A DNA stretch of 64,000 bases from Miscanthus floridulus (GCF_019320115.1 NC_089591.1:17090502-17154501), one strand, 5' to 3'; numbered from the stretch's first letter, positions 10,198-22,155 are shown. Program-made: numbers and translations. Notes: generated by a model not told the origin, from the letters alone.

Positions 10198-11776
10198 TAT
10201 TAACGGTCACTAACACCTATTTTGACCATCAACATTCCATCCAAAAGCATGATAAAGTGAGGTAAATCATCATCACATGTGTAAAATTTTGTTTATAATT
10301 CACCTAGTTCCACTTGTGCTTATGGAATTATTTATATGCAGGAAATTTAAGCAAAAATAGGCCAAATTGGTGACAAATATGGACTTGGGAGGTAAGTGGA
10401 CATGGTAGGGGGCCTTGGGCCCACTTGGCCACGCCGCCCGACCCCAATAGGGCACCGCTCGCCCACCCAAGTGGCCCTGCCACATCACCAATCTATGGGA
10501 GCTGCTCTAGAAGCAATGTCAAGCGTCCATTCATGTCGGTTTGATCAATGGACAAGATTGGATGGCCTTGGATCCATGGGCCCATTATCATACACTTAGG
10601 AGCCTCCAACCGACTTCTTGCCCAAATTTTGACATGTGCTGCCTCTACAACCGCCATTGGGAGCCAACCAACGCCGTAGGATCAAGAGGCAGTGGAATGG
10701 AGGCTGGCCGGCACCCCCCTAGCGCTGCCTGGCGCCCTAGGTGCTCCATTGACCTCCTAGCTGCCTACAAGTACCCCCCCCCCCCCCTCACTCTTTACTA
10801 TAAATATGGGGTGTGGAGCTCGGTGGAGAAGTGCCCCATTCAAGGTGTGGAGCTCGGTGGAGAAGTGCACCATTCAATTCCAAGCTTCTTCAAGCTCTCT
10901 AGCTTAGCTTAGCTTAGCATTAGAGTAGTAATCTAGTAGTGGAAGTAGAGCAAGAGCGGAGCTTCTCTCAGAGTCCAAAAGAGTCTTCTATGTCTGATAT
11001 AGCTCTTTTTTAATTCTTTCATTTAGCATTTATTTTATTCAGTACTTTATTTCTAGTACTTTATTCTAGTATTATTGCTTTGCTTTACTTAAGTACTTGT
11101 TCATTATTGTTCATCATTAGTGAGCTTAGGTGCTTATTGTTTGGCATTGGTAGCATAGGTTACCTTATTATTAGTAGTCTTTCATTAGTACCGGTTCCAC
11201 CGTCTGGTTAGAGTGCTTTGATCTTGTTTCATCGGAGCTCGGATCGAAGTAGTAAGCCTATAGATTAAGCGAGGTGCTTAGGCTATAGATTACCTATGGA
11301 TACGGCTAGGCCTCCGGATAGATTGTGGTAGGTGGCAAGTGGTGACAGCCTTGTCCATCCTCTATATTCTACCACGTTAGGTCTAGTTATTAAATCATAG
11401 GGCTCATGGCAGACCTTGTCTATTTAACTCTCCTAGTTGGTAGGCAGGCTATGCTCTGAAGTGCTAGCGCAATTCCTGTAGTTATTTGTTTACCCTTTGC
11501 TACTGAAAGAAAATCGCTCGCTCTCCCACCTAGCTATCTCTAGCTTGTTTAGTAGTTTAGTAGGTAGTTCATACACAACCCACTCATTTTCGTTTACCTG
11601 CCTAAGATACACTTAGGCTTTACCTTGGGAATCCTAACAATAAATATAAGTTCTAGCCTTCTGCCTTCCTATGGGAAAAATATAAATTCGACACTTGGTA
11701 CTCACCGGGCGAAGTGCTACGCGATAGTTCTGTGCGCTTGCGGAATTCCTCCACTAGTCATTAAAAAGTATCAACA
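10198..11776 (+). repeat. 5' LTR of element E (1579 bp)
   Basis: It runs from TATTAACGGTCACTAACACC (TG mutated to TA) to TATCAACA. It matches the right LTR over its length except for about 400 bp (about 11142-11545) that the right copy has lost. It contains a C-tract and TATA box at 10774-10806 and an R-like CTTAGCTTAGCTTAGC stretch near 10905. Confidence 0.85.
10774..10806 (+). promoter_or_regulatory. C14 tract and TATA box of the 5' LTR of E
   Basis: Fourteen cytosines (10774-10787) precede TATAAATA (10799-10806) by 11 bases. The same arrangement is kept in the other LTR. It marks the likely promoter of element E. Confidence 0.7.
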
Positions 11777-11784
11777 AGCATTTC

Positions 11785-11803
11785 TAGCGCCATTGTCGGG
11801 GAA
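11785..11803 (+). other. Primer binding site of element E
   Basis: TAGCGCCATTGTCGGGGAA lies eight bases inside the LTR. It matches, with three changes, the TGGCGCCGTTGCCGGGGAA site that I know from Athila elements. Confidence 0.7.
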
Positions 11804-11906
11804 GGCAACTGACCTCGGATTTATATTTTTGCTAGTCTTGGTAACTAGTCTTTTAGTTATCCTAAGTATTTTATCCTTTTTTCCTCTTACCCTATCACTA
11901 CCCTAC

Positions 11907-13033
11907 ATGATCATGGGCGATAAGTCCATTTATGATTTTTTTGCACCCTCGGCTGCTAATGTAGCCACCGGACCCAATATTATCAACGGGGACGCTAACT
12001 TTGAGATTAAGGCAACATTAATTACGATGGTTCAAGTTAGTCCATTTTGTGGGAAAGCCCATGAGGATGCAAATGCTCACCTCTTGGAGATTTATAGCAC
12101 ATTCATTATAAAGGCAGTGAACCAAGAGGCTATACGTCTTCCCCTTTTCCATTCTCTTTGTAAGGAAAGGTTAAGCAATGGTTTTATTCTAACCGCAACG
12201 CTGTAGACACAAGGGACAAGTGTTCCAATGCTATCCTAGTCAAGTTTTTCCCTATGGGGAAAACTAATGCTCTTCGCGATAAGATCTCCAGTTTTTAACA
12301 ACTAGTAGATGAGTCGATTACCGAAGTTTGGGAATGAATGCAAGAGTACGTCTCTACATGCCCACTCCATGGAATGGAAGACTGGCTTTTGATCTAGAAC
12401 TTCTACCATGGATTAGTGCCGTTAGATAGGAGCCATTTAGATGCTGCGGCTGGTGGAGCATTCTTTTCGCTAAGTGTTGTTGATGCCAAGACATTGATCG
12501 AGAAGATGGTTTCCAACCAAGGATGGAGCAACAATCGACTCCAACCCCGTAAATGAGGTATGCATTCAATTAAAGAAATTGACATGCTAGAAGCTAAGAT
12601 GGATCTGCTCGCGAAGCAAGTAGAACATTATGAGAAGGTGAGTGCCCAAGAGACACTCAAGGCCATAGAATCCCACATGACTTGTGAAGTCTGTGGAGAT
12701 GTTGAACATTCAGGAAATTCCTGTCCTGAGACCCATGAAAATCTAAATTTCATCAACATCGACAACGGGTTTCGTCCACAACAACATCAAGGATGGAATC
12801 GGCGCTCCAACAATCAAGGATGTAACAATTATTACTCTTCTCAACGTATGAATAATCAAGGTAATAATAGTTATGCTTTTCTTAAAGATCTTATTTATAG
12901 CAATGGTAGAATGACTGATAGCATAAATAAAAAGTTGCATGCTCATGACAAGATGTTGGAAAATATAAATGCTAAATTGGATGAGTTTTCTTCTGCTTTA
13001 AAGAATCAACTTAGTTTTAATAAGATGATATAA
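11907..13033 (+). pseudogene. Gag of element E (Athila type), broken
   Basis: Gag would form the capsid. It starts at the ATG at 11907 (MIMGDKSIYDFFAPSA). The capsid core shows FCGKAHEDANAHLLEIYSTFIIKAV at 12036-12110. After a one-base shift near 12170 it continues with KCSNAILVKFFPMGKTNALRDKI. A CCHC zinc knuckle (CEVCGDVEHSGNSC, spacing C-x2-C-x4-H-x4-C) lies near 12682-12725, followed by an Asn/Gln-rich tail. Stops appear near 12296 (TAA), 12334 (TGA), 12392 (TAG), 12554 (TGA) and 13031 (TAA). The order and motifs are typical of Athila gag. It is not functional. Confidence 0.85.
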
Positions 13034-13179
13034 ACCCAATTAGCTCAAATTGCTACTGCCATACCATCCTATGAAAAATGATAGAATTCTTGGCAAACTT
13101 AAAGGAACCATGGAGACAGTCAACCTTGTAATGGCAAGGTATGACTTGTCTAAAAATGATTGGGGATTTCCTATTAATA

Positions 13180-13797
13180 AAGGTGATCCTGGGAACCCCG
13201 TCATTACTTGCTCCATAGGACCCACACTTTTCATAATGCCATTTGTGATCTAGGGTCTAGTATTAACATTATGTCTAAGGAAACTTATGATAAATTGTTG
13301 TACACTACCTTAGCTCCAACCTCAGTTTACCTACAGTTAGCCAACCAATCCACCCATTATCTCGAGGGAGTAGCCACTGACTTATTAGTCAAGGTTAGGA
13401 GTGCTTATGTTGCAACAGATTTTATGATCTTAGACATGGGCAACGACAAGGATACACCTTTAATCCTTTGTCGTCCTTTCCTTGATACTACGAATGCTTG
13501 CATATATGTGGTTTCTAGGCAAATCCAATTCCACTTTGCTGGAAGAAAAGAAATATTTGCTTTTAACTTTGGACAATCCCTCTTTGATGAGAAACAGGAA
13601 AGGAAGAAGCATCCAAAGAGAATAATCAAGATGAAGAAACCAAAACCGATTGAAGAACCAGAGAAGCCTATCAAGAAGAAGAAGAATATAAAGAGATGGC
13701 GTAAAAAGAAAGATCCGTCCTCAAACTCGTCATCCCTTGACCCTAACAAGGCCTTTAAGGTGGAACAAGAGGAAACGCCCCCGCTCAAGGAAGAATA
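13180..13797 (+). pseudogene. Retropepsin-like protease of element E with a Lys-rich tail
   Basis: This region would be an aspartic protease cleaving the polyprotein. GDPGNPVITCSIGP leads into CDLGSSINIMS, which holds the catalytic D-L-G-S motif near 13245. Later come DMGNDKDTPLILCRPFLDTT (normally ILGRPFL, so one Gly is Cys) and QIQFHFAGRKEIFAFNF. A frameshift near 13235 separates the lead-in from the catalytic part. The last 70 residues are strongly basic (KKKKNIKRWRKKK), then acidic, and stop at 13797. No reverse transcriptase follows, unlike in full Athila elements. Confidence 0.8.
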
Positions 13798-15481
13798 ACC
13801 TTGAGTCCGTCAAAAAGGTAAGTTCTCTATCTTTTGCGTATTTACTGCATTTTTAGTAGTTGCATCTCATATTTAAATTTCCAATAAATTTGATTTGCAT
13901 TGCATGATTAGTTAGTTGCATTAAGCTACCCTATGTTAATAAATAAAGTCCTGTAGTAGCTACGCATGTTAGGATAGAGTTTGCATTTAAAAAAACATAT
14001 TTAATAAATATTTAGTCAATTATCTAGTAGTAATAGGTTTAGTCATTTATGCATTCTAGTAGTATTAGTTAGTCAATAAAGAAAGAATCAAAAGAGCCGC
14101 TAGAAGACATTCCAACCTATGCAAAAGGCAAGCTTGGGGGAGATATCTCTCCCCGCTCAGGTATGAAAAGCTTAAACCCTCTCTTTACATTCATGTTTGT
14201 TTTATATGTCAATATCCATGATCATAGAATGTAGAGAGGAGTGCCTTGCAATTTATCTTAAAAGAATCTCTGCTCTAATAAAATGATGATAAATTATTTG
14301 GAGATGATGAATAGTTGCTCTATGATACTTTGCAAAAGCTTGTCATACAACCCGATACTTCTTAAGTTTTGAGCATGACAACCTAGAGTTCATTTTAGGT
14401 TGAATGCTTTTGTGGGTTGCAAATGCTAGAACCGAGTATAAGTTTTTGCGAGAAATGTTGTAGCCAAGATTAGAGTATATCTTTGAACCTATCTGAGGAA
14501 TGGTAAAAACAACCTGGAGTTTTGTTTTGCAAATTGCTAAAACTCTCTTGCTAGAAGTTCCTCAATGGTGATAAATTTCTACCAAAACAAAATACATATT
14601 CATTCATACATGATAAAGCCACTATAAAAACTGCTTGTTTGTTTTGAGCTTTTTCAAGCCTTGTTGATCTAAGTAGATAAACTTGTCATGCTTTTTGGTC
14701 AAGATCACTTACACCCACATACTTATGCTATTCCTACACTGGGAATATGCAACCACATATGCTTTCCATTCATTATTGTTCTATGAGAATCAAAGTTATC
14801 TCTCTAGCTATCTTTCATCAAAAAGAGAGGCATGGGCTACAGAAAAAAATAGAGAGAGAATAAAGAGCAAAAACCTCTAGTTAAAAAAAAGAGGGAAAAA
14901 GAAAAGTAGCCATGCCCTCTCAAAAAGAAGCTAGAGAAGGGAAACTTCTCAAAGGAGTACCACTTCCACTAAATATACCACACACATGCACTTCTTGATC
15001 AATTAGTATGATTCGTTGCTCCTTGTGATCCAAGTGTTTGACTTAGCAATAAATTCAATTCAAGTAGGCTATATTTTTATCCCCTACCTTTAACTCCACA
15101 TAATCTTTAGGATAGATATTAAGGCTAAAATTTATGGCCTTGGTGAGATTTCAAATACTATTGAGTGACTTGAGTGTACCTTCTGAGGAACTTAGGCAAG
15201 TTTTCTTTCAAAATTTATTGAAAATCTCCAAGAAGTTTGAGCTAAACCAAAGTAGGCAAAAAGTATATGTGTAGCTACACATTCTTGCAATTGGTTGTGA
15301 CAAGGTGAAAGCTATAAGTCCCACATTGCTAAGACCGATGATGGATTTCTAAGTGCCCTTGTATTTGTTTGTATATAAGTTTTCTACAGGGTGTTACATA
15401 GTAGCAACTCCTGATCTAACACCTATTCCATGCTAAACCCGCATCTTTGCTGAGGACAACAAAGGGGTAGCTTAGGGAGCT
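13798..15481. other. Non-coding 3' internal region of element E
   Basis: I see no conserved coding sequence in these 1.7 kb. Athila-type elements often carry a long non-coding 3' region, but normally after pol, which is absent here. A purine-rich AACAAAGGGGTAGCTTAGGGAGC just before 15482 is the candidate polypurine tract. Confidence 0.6.
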
Positions 15482-16616
15482 TGTTGATGGTCACTAACAC
15501 CCGTTTTGACCATCAACATTCCACCCAAAAGCATGATAACGTGAGGTAAATTATCATCACATGTGTATAATTTTGTTTATAATTCACCTAGTTCCACTTG
15601 TGCTTATAGAATTATTTGTATGCAGGAAATTTAAGCAAAAATAGGCCAAATGGTTGACAAATATGGACTTTGGAGGCAAGTGGACATGGCAAGGTGCCTT
15701 GGGCCCACTTGGCCATGCCACTCGGCCCCCCAAGTGGCCTTGCCACGTCACCGATCCATGGGAGCTGCTCCAGAAGCAATGTTAAGTGTCCATTCAATGT
15801 CGGTTTGATCAATGGACAAGATTGGATGCCCTTGGATCCATGGGCCCATTATCATACACTTAGGAGCCTCCAACCGACTTACCAACTGACTTCTTGCCTG
15901 AATTTTGACATGTGCTGCCTCTACAATAGCCATTGGGAGCCAACCAGCGCCGTAGGATCAAGAGGCGGTGGAAGGGAGGGCCGGCTGGAGCCCCCCTAGC
16001 GCCGCCTGGTGCCCTAGGTGCTCCACCGACCTCCTGGCTGCCTACAAGTACCCCCCCCCCCCCCCTCACTCTTCACTATAAATATGGGGTGTGGAGCTCG
16101 GTGGAGAAGTGCCCCATTCAATTCCAAGCTCTCCAAGCTTCTTCAAGCTCTCTAGCTTAGCTTCGCATTAGAGTAGTAGTCTAGTAGTGGAAGTAGAGTA
16201 AGAGCGGAGCTTCTCTCGGAGTCCAGAAATGTCTTCTGGGTCTGGTATAGCTCTTTTGTAATTCTTTCATTTAGCATTTACTTTATTCAGTACTTTATTC
16301 TAGTATTATTGTTGTGCTTTACTTAATTACTTGTTCATTATTGTTCATCATTAGTGAGCTTAGGTGCTTATTGCATGGCTTAGGTGTTTAGTAGTTTAGT
16401 AGGTAGTTCACACACAACCCACTCATTTTTGTTTACCTACCTAGGATACACTTAGGTTTTACCTTTAGCAATCCTAACAATAAATATTAGTTCTAGCCTT
16501 CCGCCTTCATGTGAGAAAAATATAAATTCGACACTCGGTACTCACAGAGCGAAGTGTTACGTGATAGTTCTGTGCGCTCGTAAAATTCCTCCGCTAGTCG
16601 TTAAGAAATATCAACA
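15482..16616 (+). repeat. 3' LTR of element E (1135 bp)
   Basis: It begins TGTTGATGGTCACTAACACC and ends TATCAACA. It matches 10198-11776 apart from an internal loss of about 400 bp, seen where CTTATTGCATGG meets TAGGTGTTTAGTAG near 16370. Confidence 0.85.
16051..16084 (+). promoter_or_regulatory. C15 tract and TATA box of the 3' LTR of E
   Basis: Fifteen cytosines (16051-16065) precede TATAAATA (16077-16084). The layout is the same as in the 5' LTR. Confidence 0.65.
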
Positions 16617-17671
16617 GTTATGTTGTCATTGAAAAGTCTGTTTGGGTTTTGGTAACTAAGTGAGAATTAGTGAACTAGCGTTTTCATTAAGAAGACGACT
16701 TGAGTGCCAGGTGAAGTGCTCAACATGACAAAGATGGAGATGATGGATGGATGGAAATGGAGGCAAGATCGAAGGGAAGGTGTGACCTAGTAGGGCTCTG
16801 CTTTTGTCGGCCATGATGTGTAGAGAGGAGAATTGCTGAATTTAGAATAAATAGCATACTATAAAGAAATAAAAGATTTTTTTTGCTAATACGGTTGACT
16901 ACTACTACTAGGTGAGAATCTAATCATGTATATATGATTGACGAAGTCACGTTAGACTTATCGTTGTCTATAACCTATTAAGATAATAGATGCAGCCTGT
17001 TATCCTTGTGTATGTTTTTCCAACAATTATTTGTACGCATGAAATAACTATTGAATTCCAGATCGTTACGCATTTTAAAAAAGAGCGATCACCATGTTCC
17101 TTGTTGCTGCCTTGATTCACGGTTGCTTTTGCCTCGCCTATCGCGTTCCCGTGAGAAGGAACCTTTTCATTTACAATTCTATTCTAATAAGAAAAAAATA
17201 GTAACTTCTTTGAACTTTTTTTTTGCTGGTACAACAATTGGAGCAATTTAGAATTTAGAGGGGAAGACCCAAAAAATGACAAGAAAATGGGGAGCCGGTG
17301 GGTGAAAGGTCCACACGAGATGGAGTACAGCGGCCCCGCTTGTAGGTCTGTGTTTTCTTCTGAAAACAAAAATCACATGGGTACTTACTAGATTTATTAT
17401 TTACCAAAGTTAAAGAAGGAAATTCCGACAGACACAGACCAAAGTCGTAACAGGTCTTTAACCACCCACGATCTGAAAGCAAAGCGACAATCTAAAGCAG
17501 ACCAAACCAGCGCAGCGCGCACCGCCCCGCCAATTCCGCCCCCGCTGCCGCTGCCGTCACTGTCGCCGAAGAAGTGCGAACCACGCCGCCGGGCCGCCGC
17601 CGCCCGCTCCCGGCGCCCAAGCAGCTTCATCCGAGCTCCGATTCGCCGGATCACATGCGGCCACCTCTCAA
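16617..17671. other. Upstream region and 5' UTR of the aspartic protease gene
   Basis: About 1 kb without a gene. The left part is AT-rich. From about 17480 the sequence becomes strongly GC-rich, as is usual for the 5' UTR and first exon of a grass gene. I see no convincing TATA box. The promoter probably lies between 17250 and 17500. Confidence 0.5.
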
Positions 17672-20600
17672 ATGAGCTCCCAACTCCACAGCACTTTGCT
17701 CCTGCTCCCGCTCTTCGCCGCCGCTGCTTGGGGCCGCGGCGGCGGCGGCGGCGGCGCCTCGACTGCGCCGTCGCTGGAGTTCCACCACCGGTTCTCCGCA
17801 CCGCTGCGGCGGTGGGCGGAGGCCCGAGGGCGCGCGCTCCCTGGCGGGTGGCCGGCCCCCGGCAGCGCCGCGTACGTCGCCGCCCTTGCCGGGCACGATC
17901 GCCACCGCGCGGTGTCGGCTTCAGGAGGCGGTAGCAGAGGCACACCTCCACTCACTTTCGCCGAGGGAAATGCCACCCTCAAGGTCAGCAACCTCGGATT
18001 GTAAGGCCTCTCTCTGTCTCTGTCGGAATTGTGTATGCTTGCGTTTCCGTGTCTGAGAATTTCACCAGAAAATTAATTTTCTCTGGATTCTGGTGTAGTT
18101 TGCACTATGCTCTTGTGACCGTTGGCACACCGGGCCAGACGTTCATGGTGGCGCTGGACACAGGCAGCGACCTCTTCTGGCTGCCTTGCCAGTGTGACGG
18201 CTGCACGCCGCCAGCGACTGCAGCTTCTGGATCAGTAAGAACTCATCTCTCATCAGAATTCTGTGGATCTTTTGATCTGTTTGGAGATGGTGTAGGACTC
18301 AGAACTGAGCGTCAGTTCACACTGCGTGTGTTTGCAAGGATTCCAACTTCAGCAACTTATGAATTGTTCAGTGTATTCATGATTTTGTGCATGTTAAAAT
18401 TGTGCTGTATCTTGCCTTTATTTGTTTTCAGAGTAACTAGCTTCATGGTTAGAGGACAGTACACTGATAATTCTTAATCTGTTTCTCTTGATACCCTTTT
18501 ATCGATGTTGTAATTAGGTAATCAAATTGCAAGTGTTATGCTTAACTGCATTCCTAACAATATTTTTGTCATACTGCAAGACTAAACTGTGACATGTGAG
18601 GTTTGTATTACAGTTAATGTTCTATAATCTTCTGATATGCCTATTCATGTAACAGCAAGGCTTTGAGGAGGCTCATGGTTAGACTAATGTTAAACTTAGT
18701 GAGTCCATCAGACGTTGTAATGATTTTAGACCGACGCCTTTCTTTAAAGAGGTCCAAAGCCGGATTTTATCCATTATCTAAAACCAATGTAACAGCAAGG
18801 GCTTTAATGATAATTTCTTTCATCTGAAAATGTGTTTATTTGCCTAGTGAGTTTCACTTCCATACTGCTGTCATGAACGTAATCGAACACAAAATTTGAA
18901 GCTGAATTCGGTAAAAAGGGAAGTAAAATGGGATGTTTATAGAAGCTATGTACTAATATAATTTTTTAGCATACATCACAGTGAAGAGAATTTGAAGCTG
19001 CATTTAGTAAAAGGGACTAATATTCTAGCATGCTGTGTGAAAGGCTACACGTTGATGTATGGGGGTGGGAATTCATTATATGTTTACAGTATACGAAGTA
19101 GATTGATGATGCATAAACTGTTTGTTGTTGCTCAAGAACACTGTTTTGTAGTTGTGCATGTAAAGAACTTCTTTGTTTCCCACTTCTCACTATGTGTTGT
19201 ATAGCAGTTTTCTTTCCTATTATTTCTCTCACGGTTCGTGTGCATACAGAACTACTGATCTGGAAATTGATGTATGACAGTATTTTTTTTTTATGTTGGA
19301 ACTGATTACATGTATGTTCTTTGAAATTTATCCTTTTATGTCACCATCTGAGTTTCAGGCTACATTTTACATCCCTGGTATGTCATCAACTAGCAAAGCA
19401 ATTCCGTGCAATAGCAACTTTTGTGATCTTCAAAAAGAATGCTCCACAGCATTGCAATGTCCATACAAGATGGTGTATGTCTCTGCGGGCACATCATCTT
19501 CTGGATTTTTAGTTGAGGATGTGCTTTATCTCTCAACAGAGAATGCCCATCCTCAAATTCTCAAGGCACAAATAATGCTTGGGTAATAATTTCTTTGGAA
19601 TCTGGATCTACTTACAAAATACATTACATGCAGTATCTGAAGAACTTTTTTACTTTTTATTCATTAGTTGTGGACAGACTCAAACTGGGTCATTTCTGGA
19701 TGCTGCTGCTCCTAATGGTCTTTTTGGACTTGGAATAGATGAGGTTTCAGTTCCCAGCATTTTAGCACAGAAAGGTCTGACATCTAATTCCTTCTCGATG
19801 TGCTTTGGTCGTGATGGTATTGGGAGAATCAGCTTTGGAGACCAAGGCAGCTCAGACCAAGAAGAGACACCTCTTGACATCAACCAACAACAGTGAGCAA
19901 CCTCTTGACACCTCTTGACATCAACCTCCACACCACTTGACATCTAATTCCTTCTTTGTTTATTTCGTGTTCTCCAGTCCCACATATGCCATCACTATAA
20001 GTGGGATTACTATTGGAAATAAACCAACAGATTTGGACTTCATTACTATTTTCGACACTGGTACCTCCTTCACATACTTGGCAGACCCAGCGTATACTTA
20101 TATTACCCAGAGTGTAAGTAAAACATCTGATATATGATTTTGTCTTTCATAAAATTGACAAGGATTTTTTCACCAAATGGGAATTTGTCTCTGGTCATAA
20201 AGACAGAAATTTTCCATGTAACTGTTTCTGTGTCCCTCTTTCTCAGTTTCATGCACAAGTTCAGGCAAATCGCCATGCTACTGACTCCAGCATTCCTTTT
20301 GAATATTGCTACGATTTGAGGTTATTTTCTGAATTGTTATATACTCAACCATTACATTATATGTTTTACCATTAGACGATAAAATAATTATCTAAGCTAA
20401 ACTTATCCAGCTCTAGTGAAGCAAGATTTCTAATTCCTGATATAATCCTAAGAACAGTTACTGGAAGTCTGTTTCCTGTTATTGATCCAGGGCAAGTAAT
20501 CTCCATTCAGGTACTTTGAGATCATGATTCTTTATTTGTATCTATATAGTGTGAGACTGAAATAATGTCTTTGTGTCATAGCATCTTGTAACCATTTGTA

Positions 20601-22155
20601 TGTGACATTTCCAGGAACATGAGTATGTTTATTGCCTGGCAATTGTCAAGAGCAGGAAGCTCAACATTATTGGACGTAAGCACATCTTGTAACTCTTTAG
20701 TTATTCTATATCATTTCTAGTATTAGATACTTGTAGGTGATTGCTGCAATGCTATATTGTTTCCTTACAGTCGTTAAAATTTTCTCATGCTCCACAATTT
20801 TTATTATTTGCCTTTTACCAACCACAATGTTTGGTAATTTTCCAGTTTTCCTGCCTCCAAAGGCTGCAAATGCTATACATTGGAAAAGTAATCTGAGTGA
20901 ACTACTTATTCCTTAGTATTGCCAATATCAACATGTGGACATCATTTCAATTGGATGGTGTTTCTTGACTTATGTGATCGAAGTCCTAGACATATTCTCT
21001 TCTGTCTGCAAATTGTAGAAACTCATGTTCTGTATGATCATGACATTACTTAGTGTCTACTAACATATTGATTTTCTTTGGGGTAAATCTACTAACATAT
21101 TGGTTCAGAAGTTGTGATCATACTGATCACTGGTGGTAGTTGCAACATGAAAGTAAGTAGGAACCCAGGTGGTGTTTCACCAGTACTAGCAGCTATTAGG
21201 CTGCTTAAACTCCTTTTAAAAGGAAGGAATGCAGCTGTTCATTGAAAGTAGAAGAGAAGAGAACAAAAGGATTCCCTGTACTGTAAATATTAGACTAATT
21301 ACTGTACTGGTGAACAAACAGAATTTGATGTTTTTCTTGATAAATTTGATATTTTATTAATGCTGTTGTTAAACTAGAGTTTGAACCTATTGAGACAAAA
21401 AAAAATAAAGCATTTCTTTTGAAAAGAATATAAAAAAATTGCGGAACTTAGTCAAATTCAAAATGAATAAAAACTTTTTGCCTAACTACTGAGTAACTAG
21501 ATATGATATGACATTATCAGCCAGGAAGTACCTCTTTTTATGTTAAATTGAAATTGTCTTCTGAAATTTATATAATTATTTCTCCAGCTTACTTTGAATT
21601 TTCTACTGCCGTCGTCCTTTAAGTATCCAAGTGAAATAATCTCACGTGGTTCAATTTGCCTAAAGAAATGGTGAACTTGTCATTCAAGCTTAAGTTTACC
21701 TTATTTGAAATAATCATTCAAGTTTTTTGAAAACTTGTCGTTTTTCCCTAAAATGGTAAATAAACACACTGAATACAACTTAAGTTTACCTTTTTTCCCA
21801 GAAAATTTCATGACTGGTCTTCGTGTGGTGTTCGATCGAGAAAGGAAAATTCTTGGATGGAAGAAATTTAATTGTAAGTAAAACATGCATTACTCCATTT
21901 TGTCCCAAACAAATTTTCTTATGATGTTCTGTATGGAGTGAAGGTTATGATACTGATAGTTCAAATCCTCTCTCCATCAACTCCCGGAATTCATCAGGTT
22001 TCTCATCTTCAACCACTGAGAACTACTCTCCTCAGGAAACAAGGAACCCAGGTGGTGCTTCCCAGTTGAGACCCCTGAACAATTCATCACCAGCAGCCTT
22101 ATATGATAGCTTGCTCATGATGCTTACTTTGGTCCACTTGGCCATTATGTTCTGA
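17672..22155 (+). CDS. Aspartyl protease family protein (A1, nepenthesin-like), ten exons, 522 aa
   Basis: This gene encodes a secreted or cell-surface pepsin-type aspartic endopeptidase. Exons are 17672-18000, 18099-18234, 19359-19582, 19668-19892, 19978-20113, 20247-20320, 20411-20510, 20615-20675, 21802-21873 and 21944-22155. All introns are GT-AG and the phases join without a stop. The start ATG gives a signal peptide (MSSQLHSTLLLLPLFAAAAWG). The first catalytic motif ALDTGSDLFWLPC has Asp about 130. The second, IFDTGTSFTYLADPAY, has Asp about 331. Between them lie YKMVYVSAGTSSSGFLVEDVLYL and CGQTQTGSFLDAAAPNGLFGLG. The C-terminus (LYDSLLMMLTLVHLAIMF) is hydrophobic, suggesting a GPI anchor or membrane tether. 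The length is normal for the plant family. The substrate is unknown. Splice sites are my prediction; the gene looks intact. Confidence 0.92.
18647..18800. repeat. Possible small insertion in intron 2 flanked by a 14-bp direct repeat
   Basis: ATGTAACAGCAAGG occurs at 18647-18660 and again at 18787-18800, with partly matching bases after each copy. The 126 bp between could be a short retroposed insertion with its target duplication. I see no clear tRNA-type A or B box, so a SINE is not demonstrated. Confidence 0.4.

Larger units (their letters stand above)
10198..16616 (+). mobile_element. Athila-like LTR retrotransposon E, gag-protease only
   Basis: Direct terminal repeats (10198-11776 and 15482-16616) flank a plus-strand gag and protease region. 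An Athila-type primer site adjoins the left LTR. Between the protease end (13797) and the right LTR there are 1.7 kb of non-coding DNA and no reverse transcriptase, RNase H or integrase. The element would have depended on another element for those enzymes. The flanking pentamers (GTTGC and GTTAT) do not form a clean target duplication. Both LTRs are diverged, so it is old. Confidence 0.85.

Noticed and set aside
10193..16621. A target duplication for element E (GTTGC and GTTAT)
   Set aside because: Only three of five bases agree. It may be a decayed duplication but does not meet the standard of the others.
17397..17951. Long open frames antisense to the first exon of the protease gene
   Set aside because: They arise from the very high GC content of exon 1, have Arg- and Ala-rich low-complexity translations, and overlap a well-supported coding exon.
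18647..18800. A SINE in intron 2
   Set aside because: The flanking repeat is suggestive, but no RNA polymerase III A or B box or A-rich tail is visible, so it is listed only as a possible insertion.
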